Positions 23,955 through 33,418 of a stretch of DNA of 39,075 nt are shown piece by piece. The DNA comes from Planctomycetota bacterium (GTDB lineage: Bacteria > Planctomycetota > PLA2 > JAEUHO01). The position numbers and the translations under genes were made by a program. The notes beneath the pieces were generated by a model. That model was given only the letters and a program-made list of their open reading frames with translations, ran no database searches and was not told the origin of the DNA. The stretch is from contig JASJAY010000059.1 of assembly GCA_030066775.1 (NCBI GenBank), positions 1 through 39,075 of the forward strand, in the 5' to 3' direction. Positions within the stretch are counted from its first letter, which is position 1, and each line of letters opens with the position of its first letter.

Positions 23955-23960
23955 AGCGTA
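23955..23960 (-). promoter_or_regulatory. candidate -10 (TACGCT) of the pyrK-hxlB operon
   Basis: TACGCT on the minus strand, 8 nt (CTTGCGCG) before ATG 23946, with no Shine-Dalgarno in between. Confidence 0.45.
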
Positions 23961-24041
23961 CCGCCCGCCGGGGTCGGGACGCAGCCCGGTCCGGGGGCGT
24001 TTCGTACGGGTGTTCGGGGCCCTCGTGGGTATAGGTGGGGC

Positions 24042-25067
24042 GTGAAGCGCAAGAAGACCGCCTGCGGCTTCGTGCTCGTCCGCGAGCAGGACGGCGCGAT
24101 CGAGTACCTGTTGCTCACGAACCGGGAGCGTCAGGAGCCGGGGCTGCCGAAGGGGCACGCCGAGAAGGACGAGCCCGAGCTCGAGACGGCGCTGCGCGAG
24201 ACGGAGGAGGAGACGGGCCTCACGGACCTCGAGGTCGCCGACCGCTTCCGACGCGAGCTGATCTACCCGGCGACCCGCAAGGGCCAGACGTACGAGAAGA
24301 CGGTCGTCTACTTCCTCGCGCGCCTGGGCTCCGGCGAGGTGCGCCTGTCGAAGGAGCACTCCGAGTACGAGTGGGCGCCGCTCGAGCGCGCGCTCTACGC
24401 GCTGCCCTTCCCCAACCTGCGCAACGTGGTGCGCGAGGCCGCGCTCTGGCTCAAGGATCGCGCGCTGTTCGAGCTGGAGCCGTGGGATGAGGCCGATGCC
24501 GAGAACTGGATCGCGGCCCAGGTCGGCGTGACGGACCACCTCCTCGGTCACCTGCGCGGCGGCGCGCGCCTCGCGCGGGTCTTCGCGCGCGAGCTCGAGA
24601 AGGTCGGCGTGGACGTGAACGTCGAGGCCACGGCTGCCGGGACCATGCTGCACGACGCCGGCCGCGCCCTCGGCGCACACGACGACCATCCGCGGGCCGG
24701 TCTGCTTGCGCTACGTCGCACGCCGCTTGCGCCCTACGCGTTCGCCTGCGTCTCGCACTTCACGAAGGGCGCCTCCGTCGACGAGCTGGTCGAGACGGGC
24801 GTCGACCGCGCGATGCTCGACGAGGTGGGCGCGCTCGTGGACCTCGAGCGCATGACGTGGGAAGAGCGCTGCGCCGCGCTTGCCGACGCATGCATGCGGG
24901 GCACCGAAGTCGTGAGTCCGGCCGTGCGGTTCGCCGACCTGCGCCGGCGCTACGACCATGCGCAGGTGATCGACCTCCAGGCGCTCTACACGGAGCGCGC
25001 GCGCAAGGAGCTCGAAGCCGCGCTCGGGCAGGATCCGCTGCAGCTGATTGGTCTGGGTCCGCGCTGA
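24042..25067 (+). CDS. NUDIX hydrolase fused to an HD-domain phosphohydrolase
   Basis: A 341-residue protein. The N-terminal ~135 residues form a NUDIX domain: LPKGHAEKDEPELETALRE then TEEETGL, matching G-x5-E-x7-REUxEExGU, and the LPKGH start is typical of Ap4A-type NUDIX enzymes. Residues about 155-300 look like an HD/HDIG metal-dependent phosphohydrolase: TDHLLGHLRGGARLARVFA, then the metal-binding LHDAGRALGAHDDHP pair, and ALADACMRG as the late Asp helix. The fusion suggests linked nucleotide clean-up, for example of dinucleoside polyphosphates or damaged nucleotides; the HD substrate is unknown. The GTG at 24042 is chosen because GGTGGGG and TATAGG (24030) lie just upstream. It is divergent from pyrK with 95 bp between. 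Confidence 0.85.
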   Translation: MKRKKTACGFVLVREQDGAIEYLLLTNRERQEPGLPKGHAEKDEPELETALRETEEETGLTDLEVADRFRRELIYPATRKGQTYEKTVVYFLARLGSGEVRLSKEHSEYEWAPLERALYALPFPNLRNVVREAALWLKDRALFELEPWDEADAENWIAAQVGVTDHLLGHLRGGARLARVFARELEKVGVDVNVEATAAGTMLHDAGRALGAHDDHPRAGLLALRRTPLAPYAFACVSHFTKGASVDELVETGVDRAMLDEVGALVDLERMTWEERCAALADACMRGTEVVSPAVRFADLRRRYDHAQVIDLQALYTERARKELEAALGQDPLQLIGLGPR

Positions 25068-25089
25068 ACGGACCGGAGCGCGCAGCCAC

Positions 25090-25284
25090 CTAGGTCGCGA
25101 TTCGCCCTCCGATCGATTCGACGAAGACGAACGCGAGCGCGATGGCGACGATCACGACGAGAAACCACCCGCTGAAGAACGGGGCGGGCGTCTCATCACG
25201 CTGTCGTTGCTGCAATCGGGCGAGGACGCGGAACTCCACCGCGAGAGCCAGGAGGATCAGCAGGAAGACGTGGTAGTGCGTCAT
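25090..25284 (-). CDS. small membrane protein, unknown
   Basis: A 64-residue protein with two hydrophobic helices (residues 4-20, YHVFLLILLALAVEF, and 40-56, GWFLVVIVAIALAFVF) separated by a charged loop (RLQQRQRDETPAP). No family is recognised. The hydrophobic pattern and intergenic position favour a real gene. It converges with the NUDIX-HD gene (22 bp) and is divergent from another small membrane protein gene 41 bp away. Its upstream region has no obvious Shine-Dalgarno. Confidence 0.5.
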   Translation of the reverse strand: MTHYHVFLLILLALAVEFRVLARLQQRQRDETPAPFFSGWFLVVIVAIALAFVFVESIGGRIAT

Positions 25285-25325
25285 CAGCGGTCGTCGAACG
25301 TCATCATGCTACGTTGCAGGTCCGA

Positions 25326-25607
25326 ATGGACGCCCGTGAGACAGGTTCCGATGCCGCGACCGAGACTGCGCTCGGGGCGCGGCAAGGCCAGAGGCAGACA
25401 CGCGAGGCATTCCGCTACCTCCGGATCGTCGCGTACGTTGCCGGGGGTTGGCTGATCTCGAAGTGGTCCACCCCCGGCTTGTTCGGCGTCGCATGTGCCT
25501 GGTGGGGGATCGGCTCCATGCTCGTCGGGTTCGTCTTCGAGTACCTGTGGGCGGGACCGTTCAACCTCATCACGGGCCGCCATCGGTCGCTCGAGAGCGC
25601 CGACTGA
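25326..25607 (+). CDS. small membrane protein, unknown
   Basis: A 93-residue protein, ATG 25326 (a TTG at 25314 is also in frame). A charged N-terminus with many Arg and Gln is followed by two short hydrophobic segments (about 33-43, LRIVAYVAGGWL, and 50-75, GLFGVACAWWGIGSMLVGFVFEYLW). No family is recognised. Codon positions show the usual GC3 bias, which supports coding. It is divergently arranged with the small membrane protein at 25090-25284. Confidence 0.5.
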   Translation: MDARETGSDAATETALGARQGQRQTREAFRYLRIVAYVAGGWLISKWSTPGLFGVACAWWGIGSMLVGFVFEYLWAGPFNLITGRHRSLESAD

Positions 25608-25650
25608 ACGCTTCACACTGAGCGGCGGGACTTCACGAGCTAGCTTGCCG

Positions 25651-25699
25651 GGAAAAGAAAATGGGCCCTTGTGCCATGCGGGGTCCGGCACAAGGGCCC
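25651..25699 (-). terminator. intrinsic terminator facing left, 13-bp perfect stem plus U tract
   Basis: Stem arms at 25663-25675 and 25687-25699 (GGGCCCTTGTGCC on the minus strand, perfect 13 bp) with an 11-nt loop. On the minus strand the stem is followed by ATTTTCTTTTCC, a clear U tract. On the plus strand it is preceded by A's and followed by GC, so it works leftward. No minus-strand protein gene ends here. Confidence 0.8.
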
Positions 25700-25850
25700 A
25701 GTGGCGGCGCCGGGGTCCGAGGACCCGGGAGGGAGGCGTCCGCCGAGGATGGGAGGGAGATTCGGGAGGATGGAGGAGAGCGGGAGTTGAAAGAACGAAT
25801 GGTCTTGATGACCAGCCGGGGTATTGCGGAAGGCGTGCCAGGACGGGGTT
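25651..25850 (-). ncRNA. candidate small RNA with repeated CCUCC motifs
   Basis: The region has a strong leftward terminator but no leftward protein gene upstream of it. The minus strand reads through several C/U-rich single-stranded-looking motifs (CTCTCCTCC, ATCCTCCCG, CTCCCTCCC, GCCTCCCTCCC) at about 25727-25790, each able to pair with Shine-Dalgarno sequences. Short hairpins such as GGGTCCTCGGACCC (25712-25725) separate them. C-rich sRNAs that occlude ribosome-binding sites are known in other bacteria. The 5' end is not defined; no clean -10 was found and the upper limit 25850 is a guess. The rest of 25608-26053 shows nothing else apart from a TAACCT hexamer at 26015. Confidence 0.4.
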
Positions 25851-26053
25851 CCATTTCGCGAATTCCTTAAGCCCCTGAAACACAGGCACTTGCGCTGGCA
25901 TCGATTTCGGGTCGCGGGCCCCCTTCGCCGCCTTCGTCCTCCGCCGGAGACAGCCGACTGTCCAAGCGAGGACGAGCGCTCGGCACGCGCTACGAGCCCG
26001 CATGCGCGCGGGTGTAACCTCCGCATCCCTTTGACATGAACCGAGGAGCCGTG

Positions 26054-27232
26054 ATGCCCGACGCCGTGATCGTGAGCGCTTGTCGTACGCCGATTGGCAA
26101 GTTCCAGGGGGGGCTCTCGAAGTTCCGCTCTCCCGAGCTCGGAGCCCTGGCGATCAAGGAGGCGATCAGCCGCGCAGGCATCGGCGCCGACGAGGTCGAA
26201 GAGGTGATCATGGGCACCGTGCTGCAGGCCGGGCTGGGGCAGAACCCCGCTCGCCAGGCCGCGCTCGGCGCCGGCGTTCCCCCCTCCGTGGGCGCGATGA
26301 CCATCAACAAGGTCTGCGGCTCGGGCCTCAAGAGCGTGATGCTCGCCGCCCAGGCGATCCGCGCCGGCGACGCCGACATCATCGTGGCCGGCGGCCAGGA
26401 GAGCATGTCGAACGCGCCCTACATGTTGCCGAGTGCACGCAGTGGCCAGCGCCTCGGGCACGGCAAGCTGCTCGACGCGATGGTCCACGACGGCCTGTGG
26501 GACATCTACAACGACTTCCACATGGGCATGACCGGCGAGCTGATCGCCGAGCGCTGCAACGTCTCGCGTGAGGACCAGGACCAGTTCGCCGCGGAGAGCC
26601 ACCAGCGCGCCGCAGCCGCCTGGGAGTCCGGCGCGTTCGCGGACGAGGTCTTCGCCGTCGAGGTGAAGGACCGCAAGGGCAACGTGACCGTCGTCGATCG
26701 CGACGAGGGCATCCGCCCCGGCACGACCGCCGAGAAGCTCAGCGGCATGCGGGCGGCGTTCACCAAGGACGGCACCGTCACGGCCGCCAACGCCAGCCAG
26801 ATCTCCGACGGCGCGAGCGCGCTCGTCGTCATGAGCGAGAAGGCGGCGAACGAGCGCGGCCTCACCCCGCTCGCCAAGATCGACGGCTACTCCGTCGGCG
26901 GCGTCGAGCCCAAGTGGGTGATGTACGCGCCGGTCGTGGCGATCGAGAACCTCCACAAGCGCACCGGCAAGGCGACGGAGAGCTACGACCTCGTCGAGCT
27001 CAACGAGGCGTTCTCCTCGGCCGCCTGCGCCGTCACGAAGGAGTCGAACCTCGACCCCGCCAAGACGAACGTGAACGGCGGCGCCGTGGCGCTCGGCCAC
27101 CCGATCGGGGCCAGCGGCGCGCGCATCCTCACGACGCTCCTGTACGCAATGAAGAACCGCGAGCAGCAGACGGGCTTCGCCGCCCTCTGCCTCGGCGGCG
27201 GAAACGCGGTCGCGCTGGCCGTCAGCCGGTAG
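26054..27232 (+). CDS. acetyl-CoA acetyltransferase (thiolase)
   Basis: A 392-residue thiolase. It condenses two acetyl-CoA to acetoacetyl-CoA or cleaves 3-ketoacyl-CoA. The nucleophilic Cys lies in [14 protein letters not shown] near residue 88, the base His in [16 protein letters not shown] near 348, and the second Cys in [12 protein letters not shown] near 378. [19 protein letters not shown] is the usual thiolase start. ATG 26054 is chosen over an in-frame ATG 18 nt upstream because GAGGAG lies just before it. A TAACCT hexamer at 26015-26020 could be the -10. The 3-hydroxyacyl-CoA dehydrogenase gene follows 25 bp later; together they fit short-chain 3-hydroxy/3-keto acyl-CoA interconversion. 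Confidence 0.95.
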   Translation: MPDAVIVSACRTPIGKFQGGLSKFRSPELGALAIKEAISRAGIGADEVEEVIMGTVLQAGLGQNPARQAALGAGVPPSVGAMTINKVCGSGLKSVMLAAQAIRAGDADIIVAGGQESMSNAPYMLPSARSGQRLGHGKLLDAMVHDGLWDIYNDFHMGMTGELIAERCNVSREDQDQFAAESHQRAAAAWESGAFADEVFAVEVKDRKGNVTVVDRDEGIRPGTTAEKLSGMRAAFTKDGTVTAANASQISDGASALVVMSEKAANERGLTPLAKIDGYSVGGVEPKWVMYAPVVAIENLHKRTGKATESYDLVELNEAFSSAACAVTKESNLDPAKTNVNGGAVALGHPIGASGARILTTLLYAMKNREQQTGFAALCLGGGNAVALAVSR

Positions 27233-27257
27233 CGACCAGGCAACCTAGGGGGGTTCC

Positions 27258-28112
<855 letters not shown>

Positions 28113-28124
28113 GCGTTCCGCGCG

Positions 28125-28994
28125 CTAGTCGGTGCGCTCGAGCGGCTGCTCGACGCGCGCCGACTCGATGAACTGCTCGTACGCGGCCTTCCGCTTCGCC
28201 TGCTTGCCGAACGCGACGTACTGCGACGCGACGACGAGCCCGACGATCAGGAGCGCGATGCCGGGCACGAGCAGCTTGCGCCGCGGGTGCGCCGCGGCCC
28301 ATCCGATGGCGAGACCGCACACGAGCCCGCCGCCGTGGGCCCAGTTGCCGATCGGGATGTTGTTCACCTCGGACAGGATCACGCCCACCACGAGCAGGGT
28401 CAGGATCCAGTTGCGCAGGCGGTCGGTCATGACCATCGCGGCGGTGGGGTGCACCTTGCGCATCGCCCAGAGGAAGCCGCAGAGGCCGAAGAGCGCGCCC
28501 GAGATCCCGATGCCGCCGCCGGCGAACATCCACTGCACGGCCGAGGCGCCGGCGCCGGTCCCGATGATCAGGCCGAGCATCGTCCACGGACCCCACGCCT
28601 GCTCCATCACCCGGCCCAGGGACCAGAGCGCAAAGCCGTTCATCAGGATGTGCCACCAGTCGAAGTGCAGGAAGGCGCACGTGACGTGGCGCCAGAGCTC
28701 GCCCGACCAGATGAACCCGTTCTGGAGCAGCGCGGCGTACCACGCGGGGAACCGCTCGGCGCCGGAGTTCACGATCTGCTTGAAGGCGAGGAAGAGCAGC
28801 GCGCAGATCGCGAGCGAGGCGACCGTGACGACCGGCTTGTACTCCTTCGACAGCGGCCGGAAGCGCACGAACGTGCGCACGCGGATGTTCTGGGCGCAGG
28901 GCGGGCACTGGAGGTCCGGCTCGAGGCCGAACATCTCCGAGCGCGGCAGCTCGGCGCCGCAGGAGGTGCAGGTCGCGATCGGGGAGTCGTCCAC
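28125..28994 (-). CDS. rhomboid intramembrane serine protease with N-terminal zinc ribbon
   Basis: A 289-residue protein. Residues 9-35 hold two Cys pairs (CTSC and CPPC), a zinc-ribbon-like knuckle. Six or so membrane spans follow from about residue 57. The catalytic Ser is in GIGISGALFG (GxSG) near 170, the His in NWAHGGGLVCG near 233, and the HILMNGFALW stretch supplies the conserved His/Asn of helix 2. It cleaves transmembrane substrates inside the membrane; the substrates are unknown. GTG 28994 is preceded by TACCAT 8 nt upstream and has no Shine-Dalgarno. The C-terminal tail is charged (KQAKRKAAYEQFIESARVEQ). It is preceded by, but on the same strand as, a lipoprotein gene 51 bp away. 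Confidence 0.93.
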   Translation of the reverse strand: MDDSPIATCTSCGAELPRSEMFGLEPDLQCPPCAQNIRVRTFVRFRPLSKEYKPVVTVASLAICALLFLAFKQIVNSGAERFPAWYAALLQNGFIWSGELWRHVTCAFLHFDWWHILMNGFALWSLGRVMEQAWGPWTMLGLIIGTGAGASAVQWMFAGGGIGISGALFGLCGFLWAMRKVHPTAAMVMTDRLRNWILTLLVVGVILSEVNNIPIGNWAHGGGLVCGLAIGWAAAHPRRKLLVPGIALLIVGLVVASQYVAFGKQAKRKAAYEQFIESARVEQPLERTD

Positions 28995-29002
28995 GCCGCG
29001 GC

Positions 29003-29008
29003 ATGGTA
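29003..29008 (-). promoter_or_regulatory. candidate -10 (TACCAT), leaderless start of the rhomboid gene
   Basis: TACCAT on the minus strand, 8 nt (GCCGCGGC) before GTG 28994, with no Shine-Dalgarno. It lies inside the 51-bp gap after the lipoprotein gene, so the rhomboid gene may have its own promoter. Confidence 0.45.
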
Positions 29009-29045
29009 ATCGGCCTCCGGGCGGGGCCTACCGCCGCGCGGCGCG

Positions 29046-29465
29046 TCAGTGGACAGCGATGAAGAACCCGCCCTGGTCGGTGTCGTCCTCGGCGAACGTG
29101 TCGTAGAGCACGACCGCCAGCTTCGTGGGCTGGAACTGGACCGGCAGCACGTACGCGTTGACGGTCCGGTGGACCGCCCCGCTGGGTGCGGTGGTGCCCG
29201 GGGAGACCGTGTAGAAGCGCTGTGAGACGTCGAAGCCGAAGTCGAGGATGAACCGGCCCTTGGTCAGGCGCGTCACCGTGATCGGGGGCCCCAAGGGGTT
29301 CTCCTGTCGCGTCACCTCGGGGTTCGTGGCGTAGGCCTGCACGTGCGCGGTGGCGAGGACCGCACTGCCCTGGAGCAGGGGCTGCGACGTGCTCCCGCCG
29401 CAGGCCACGAGGACGCCGAAGCCGAGCAGGACGCCCAAGAGGGCGCTTGCGAATGTCCGATCCAT
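29046..29465 (-). CDS. predicted lipoprotein, unknown function
   Basis: A 139-residue protein. The signal peptide ends in a lipobox (LVACGG) with Cys at residue 22. The mature part is beta-rich with no recognised family; an N-terminal Thr/Ser-rich linker follows the Cys. ATG 29465 has a GGAGG Shine-Dalgarno. It lies just upstream of the rhomboid gene on the same strand and is divergent from the acyl-CoA dehydrogenase gene at 29653. Confidence 0.7.
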   Translation of the reverse strand: MDRTFASALLGVLLGFGVLVACGGSTSQPLLQGSAVLATAHVQAYATNPEVTRQENPLGPPITVTRLTKGRFILDFGFDVSQRFYTVSPGTTAPSGAVHRTVNAYVLPVQFQPTKLAVVLYDTFAEDDTDQGGFFIAVH

Positions 29466-29652
29466 CGGGAGACCTCCGTGGGGCCGTGCGTGGGGCGCGG
29501 CCCCGGGTTTCTGGACATGCGGAGGACGCGCGAACCGGCCTGAACTTGCCGGTACGCCCGGCGTCCCGGTCCCGCCTCCGGGGCCGTGGCCGGAGCGCGT
29601 ATCCTTGGGTGGTTACGCCCCCGAACCGCGGGGCGCCGGAGGCACCGCCTAC

Positions 29653-30798
29653 ATGGACTTCGACCTGAACGAGGAGATGCAGGTCCTTCAGGAGGCTGCG
29701 CGCGAGTTCGCCCAGGGCGAGCTGGCGCCGCGCGCCGCCGAGGCCGACAAGAACGAAGCGTGGGTCGGTGACCAGGTCCGCATGTGCGGCGAGCAGGGCT
29801 TCCTCGGCATGGCCGTCAGTGAGGAGTACGGCGGCAGCGAGCTCGGCGCCGTCGGCACGAGCGTCGTCCTGATGGAGGTCAACAAGGCCTGCCCGAGCAC
29901 GGGCACGACCATCTCCGTGCACAACTCGCTCGTGTGCGAGGCGCTGATGCGCTACGGCACGGACGCGCAGAAGCAGACCTACCTGCCCAAGCTCGCCAGC
30001 GGCGAGTGGCTCGGCGCGTATGCGCTCTCCGAGGCCGGCAGCGGCTCGGACGCCGGCTCGCTCGTGTGCCGCGCGACGCAGAACGACGACGGCTCCTTCA
30101 CCCTCGACGGCACGAAGCTCTGGATCAGCCACGGCGACTACGCCGACGTGGCGGTGGTCTTCGCGCGCACGGATCCCGACGGCGGCAACAAGGGCGTGAC
30201 CGCCTTCCTCGTCGAGACCGCGTGGGACGGCTACAAGCCCGGCAAGAAGGAGCTCAAGATGGGCCTGCGCGGGTCCAACACGGTGGAGCTCCAGCTCGAC
30301 CAGCTCCGCGTGCCGGCCGAGAACGTCCTGGGCGAGGTCAACCGCGGCTTCCACATCGCGATGTCGCTGCTCGACACCGGCCGCATCGGCATCGCCAGCC
30401 AGGCCGTCGGCATCGCCGAGGCGTGCCTCGATGCGTCGGTGAAGTACGCCAAGGAGCGCGAGCAGTTCGGCAAGCCCCTGGCCGCCTTCGGCGCGATCCA
30501 GGGCAAGATCGCCGACATGGCCACGGGCATCGACGCGGCGCGTCTGCTCGTGTTCCGCGCGGCGCAGCTCAAGGACGAGGGCAAGCCCCACGGGCGCGAA
30601 GCCTCGATGGCGAAGCTGATGGCGAGCCAGCACGCCAACTGGTGCGCCAAGGAGGCCGTGCAGATCCACGGCGGTGCGGGCTACACCCGCGACTTCCCCG
30701 TGGAGCGCTACTTCCGCGACGCGCGCGTCACCGAGATCTACGAGGGCACCACCGAGATCCAGAAGCTCGTCATCGCCCGCAGCTACCTGCGGGACTGA
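29653..30798 (+). CDS. acyl-CoA dehydrogenase (short-chain type)
   Basis: A 381-residue flavoprotein. It forms a trans-2,3 double bond in an acyl-CoA and passes electrons to ETF. The start MDFDLNEEMQVLQEAAREFAQ is typical; LSEAGSGSDAGSL binds FAD and substrate, LDGTKLWISHGDYADV is the middle strand, and MGLRGSNTVELQL and AFGAIQGKIADMA complete the family. The catalytic Glu lies in IYEGTTEIQKLVIAR near residue 366. ATG 29653 was chosen because the upstream open frame has no family sequence and a GGAGG precedes it. TATCCT at 29600-29605 may be the -10. The meaB start overlaps the stop (TGATG), so they are coupled. Substrate: short or branched acyl-CoA by context. Confidence 0.95.
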   Translation: MDFDLNEEMQVLQEAAREFAQGELAPRAAEADKNEAWVGDQVRMCGEQGFLGMAVSEEYGGSELGAVGTSVVLMEVNKACPSTGTTISVHNSLVCEALMRYGTDAQKQTYLPKLASGEWLGAYALSEAGSGSDAGSLVCRATQNDDGSFTLDGTKLWISHGDYADVAVVFARTDPDGGNKGVTAFLVETAWDGYKPGKKELKMGLRGSNTVELQLDQLRVPAENVLGEVNRGFHIAMSLLDTGRIGIASQAVGIAEACLDASVKYAKEREQFGKPLAAFGAIQGKIADMATGIDAARLLVFRAAQLKDEGKPHGREASMAKLMASQHANWCAKEAVQIHGGAGYTRDFPVERYFRDARVTEIYEGTTEIQKLVIARSYLRD

Positions 30799-31718
30799 TG
30801 GGCAGCGACCCGAGAGCGCGGCAGATCGCGAAGGGTGATCGGCGCGTGCTGGCGCGCGCGCTCACGCAGGCCGAGAACGGCAGCGGGGACATCGACCTCC
30901 TGCTCGCCGCCATCGAGCACGGCACCGCGCACCGGGTGGGCATCACGGGGGCGCCCGGCGTGGGCAAGAGCACGCTCGTGTCGGCGCTCACGCGCGCCTG
31001 GCGCGCCCAGGACCGCAAGGTCGGCATCCTGGCCGTGGACCCCAGCAGCCCGTTCACGGGCGGGGCGCTCCTGGGCGATCGCGTGCGGATGGTCGAGCAC
31101 ACCGGCGACGAGGGGGTGTTCATCCGCTCCCTGGCGACGCGCGGCGCGCTGGGCGGCCTGGCTCCCGGGGTGTACGACGCCGCGGACCTGCTCGATGCCG
31201 GCGGCTTCGATCCCGTCGTGATCGAGACGGTGGGGGTGGGTCAGGCCGAGCTCGAGATCTGCCGTGCGGCCGACACGACCGTCCTCGTGCTCGCGCCGGG
31301 CGCCGGCGACGAGGTCCAGGGCATGAAGGCAGGCCTACTGGAGGCCGCCGATGTGCTCGTGGTGAACCAGGCGGACCGTGACGGCGCGCAGGCGCTCGCC
31401 ACGGCCCTCGAGGCGGCGCTCGACCTGCGCCAGGCCGACCGGCCCCGGCCGCCCGTGCTTCTCACCACGGCGACCGCCGCGAAGGGCATCGACGCGCTCT
31501 GCGACGTGCTTGACGAACGGGCTAGGGACGCCGACGGTGCGCTCGCGGACCGACGGGTCGAACGAGCCGCGGCGCGCGTGCGCGCGGCGCTCTATCGACG
31601 CCTCGACCACTACGTGGAAGGCCGCGGTGCCGAGCTGGCCGCCGCGGCGGCCCGCATCGCCGCCGGCGAGAGCACGGCGGCGGTGGAGGCCGAGCTCCTG
31701 ATGGACGACTACGAATGA
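30798..31718 (+). CDS. meaB: MeaB/ArgK-type GTPase chaperone of a B12-dependent acyl-CoA mutase
   Basis: A 306-residue G3E GTPase. It loads adenosylcobalamin into, and protects, methylmalonyl-CoA or isobutyryl-CoA mutases. Walker A is GAPGVGKST near residue 52, [19 protein letters not shown] is the base switch, FIRSLATRG follows, ETVGVGQAE is switch III/Walker B, and VVNQAD is the G4 motif. The usual G4 is NKAD; Gln in place of Lys is unusual. ATG 30798 overlaps the acyl-CoA dehydrogenase stop by 1 nt. It overlaps the B12-binding subunit start by 4 nt (ATGA), so the chaperone and its client subunit are made together. The C-terminal ~60 residues are the Ala/Arg-rich dimerisation arm. Confidence 0.93.
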   Translation: MGSDPRARQIAKGDRRVLARALTQAENGSGDIDLLLAAIEHGTAHRVGITGAPGVGKSTLVSALTRAWRAQDRKVGILAVDPSSPFTGGALLGDRVRMVEHTGDEGVFIRSLATRGALGGLAPGVYDAADLLDAGGFDPVVIETVGVGQAELEICRAADTTVLVLAPGAGDEVQGMKAGLLEAADVLVVNQADRDGAQALATALEAALDLRQADRPRPPVLLTTATAAKGIDALCDVLDERARDADGALADRRVERAAARVRAALYRRLDHYVEGRGAELAAAAARIAAGESTAAVEAELLMDDYE

Positions 31719-32137
31719 GCGCAGCGCATCCCATTCGCGTGCTGGTGGCGAAGGCCGGCCTCGACGGCCACGACCGCGGTGCCAAGGTCGTCGCAGCGGC
31801 GTTCCGCGACGCCGGCTTCGAGGTCGTCTACACGGGCCTGCGCCAGAGTCCCGAGATGATCGTCGACGCGGCGATCCAGGAAGACGTCGACGTGATCGGC
31901 ATCTCGATCCACTCCGGCGCGCACATGACGATCTTCCCGCGCGTGCTGGAGCTCTTGCGCGAGACGGACGCCGGACACATCGTCCTGTGCGGGGGTGGGA
32001 TCATCCCACCCAAGGACGCCGAGGCCCTCAAGGCCATGGGCGTGGGGGCGCTGTTCGGTCCCGGAACGCCCCTGAGCGAGCTTTCCGGCTGGATTCGGGA
32101 CGAAGTCGGACGCGTTCGGGCCGGCCACTCGGCTTAG
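31715..32137 (+). CDS. B12-binding subunit of a methylmalonyl-CoA-type mutase
   Basis: A 140-residue cobalamin-binding domain. The DxHxxG motif is DGHDRG near residue 18; its His is the lower ligand of cobalt. [10 protein letters not shown] and [19 protein letters not shown] are the remaining Rossmann-like stretches, with [15 protein letters not shown] at the end. It is the size of stand-alone small subunits such as McmA2/IcmB-like/HcmB. The catalytic TIM-barrel subunit is not in the window, so the substrate (methylmalonyl-, isobutyryl-, 2-hydroxyisobutyryl- or ethylmalonyl-CoA) cannot be read. HSGAHM differs from the SLAAGH seen in methylmalonyl-CoA mutase, a small hint for another substrate. 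Confidence 0.92.
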   Translation: MSAAHPIRVLVAKAGLDGHDRGAKVVAAAFRDAGFEVVYTGLRQSPEMIVDAAIQEDVDVIGISIHSGAHMTIFPRVLELLRETDAGHIVLCGGGIIPPKDAEALKAMGVGALFGPGTPLSELSGWIRDEVGRVRAGHSA

Positions 32138-32181
32138 TCCGCCCCTCCGTCCCGGCTTTGGGCGACAATCAGCAGTCGATC

Positions 32182-33372
32182 ATGCTGACCCAAACACCTA
32201 CGTCCGATCCCGTTGCCAGCCCCTTCCTCACCGACGACCACCTCGAGATCCGTCAGATGGTCCGGGACTTCGCCCTCTCCGAGGTCGCCCCGCTGGCCGC
32301 GGAGCTCGACGAGAAGAAGCGCTTCCCCTCCGAGACGATTCCCAAGCTCGCCGAGCTGGGTCTCCTCGGCGTGCCGTGGCCCGAGGAGTTCGGCGGCGCC
32401 GGCCTCGACTACCGCGCCTACACGATCGTGGTCGAGGAGCTCTCGCGCGTCTGCGGCACGACGGGCATCACCGTCGCGGCGCACACCTCGCTCGGCACCG
32501 GTCCGATCATGAACTTCGGCACCGAAGAGCAGCGCCGGCGTTGGGTGCCTTCGCTCGCCCAGGGCGAGCACCTCGGCGCGTTCGCGCTCACCGAGCCGGG
32601 CGCCGGCTCCGACGCCAAGATGACCCGCGTCACGGCGATCCAGGACGGCGACGAGTTCGTCGTCAACGGCACGAAGATCTACTGCACCAACGGCACCCAC
32701 GCGAACTCGATCGTGTTCACGGCGCGGACCGGTGGTGAGGTCGGCGACACGAGCCAGATCAGCGCCTTCGTCGTGGAGAAGGGCACCCCGGGCCTCGACT
32801 ACGGCGTGCTCGAGGACAAGCTCGGCTTGCGCGGCTCGGACACGCGCGAGCTCGTGTTCAAGGACTGCCGCATCCCGCTGGCGAACAAGCTGGGCGAGGA
32901 GGGCCAGGGCTTCAAGGCGTTCATGAAGACGCTCGAGGCCGGCCGCATCTCGATCGGCGCCATGGCGCTCGGCCTGGCGCAGGGCGCGCTCGACTGCGCG
33001 CTGCCCTACGTCAAGGAGCGCAAGCAGTTCGGCAAGCGGCTGCTCGACATGCAGCCCGTCGCGCACCAGCTCGCCGACGTGGCCATGGAGGTCCAGGCGG
33101 CGCGCAACCTCGTCTACGAGTCCGCGTGGCGCAAGGACCAGGGCCTCGACTTCGCGCTCACCGGTTCCTTCGGGAAGCTCTACGCCTCGGAGGTCGCGAT
33201 GCGCGCCGCGCACGTCGGCATCCAGGTGATGGGCGGCGCCGGCTACACGCGCGAGTACCCGGTCGAGCGCATCCTGCGCGACGCGAAGCTGTGCGAGATC
33301 GGCGAGGGCACCTCCGAGATCCAGCGCATGATCATCGCGCGCAATCTGGATCGCCACGGCACGCGCCCGTAG
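32182..33372 (+). CDS. second acyl-CoA dehydrogenase
   Basis: A 396-residue enzyme, paralogous in fold to that at 29653 but with its own sequence. Core motifs: [78 protein letters not shown], and the catalytic Glu in [19 protein letters not shown] near 379. The last motif reads GEGTSEIQ where the first enzyme has YEGTTEIQ. A middle region with [15 protein letters not shown] sequence is common to short/branched-chain members. ATG 32182 follows the B12 gene by 44 bp without a strong Shine-Dalgarno; a longer open frame overlapping the B12 gene is rejected. Part of the same acyl-CoA operon, probably oxidising a different chain than the first. Confidence 0.95.
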   Translation: MLTQTPTSDPVASPFLTDDHLEIRQMVRDFALSEVAPLAAELDEKKRFPSETIPKLAELGLLGVPWPEEFGGAGLDYRAYTIVVEELSRVCGTTGITVAAHTSLGTGPIMNFGTEEQRRRWVPSLAQGEHLGAFALTEPGAGSDAKMTRVTAIQDGDEFVVNGTKIYCTNGTHANSIVFTARTGGEVGDTSQISAFVVEKGTPGLDYGVLEDKLGLRGSDTRELVFKDCRIPLANKLGEEGQGFKAFMKTLEAGRISIGAMALGLAQGALDCALPYVKERKQFGKRLLDMQPVAHQLADVAMEVQAARNLVYESAWRKDQGLDFALTGSFGKLYASEVAMRAAHVGIQVMGGAGYTREYPVERILRDAKLCEIGEGTSEIQRMIIARNLDRHGTRP

Positions 33373-33406
33373 GCGTCGGCCCGGGACAAGAGCCCACGCC
33401 CCGAGG

Positions 33407-33412
33407 TACCGT
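33407..33412 (+). promoter_or_regulatory. candidate -10 (TACCGT) of the M28 peptidase gene
   Basis: TACCGT, then 6 nt (CTGCAT), then ATG 33419. No Shine-Dalgarno at usable spacing. Confidence 0.4.
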
Positions 33413-33418
33413 CTGCAT

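Noticed and set aside
25725..25800. Purine-rich GGAGG repeats on the plus strand as multiple ribosome-binding sites
   Set aside because: No start codon with a sensible frame follows any of them; the minus-strand reading as C-rich RNA with a terminator explains them better.
29350..29652. Longer start for the first acyl-CoA dehydrogenase
   Set aside because: The upstream ~100 codons overlap the divergent lipoprotein gene and have no family similarity; the family start is at 29653.
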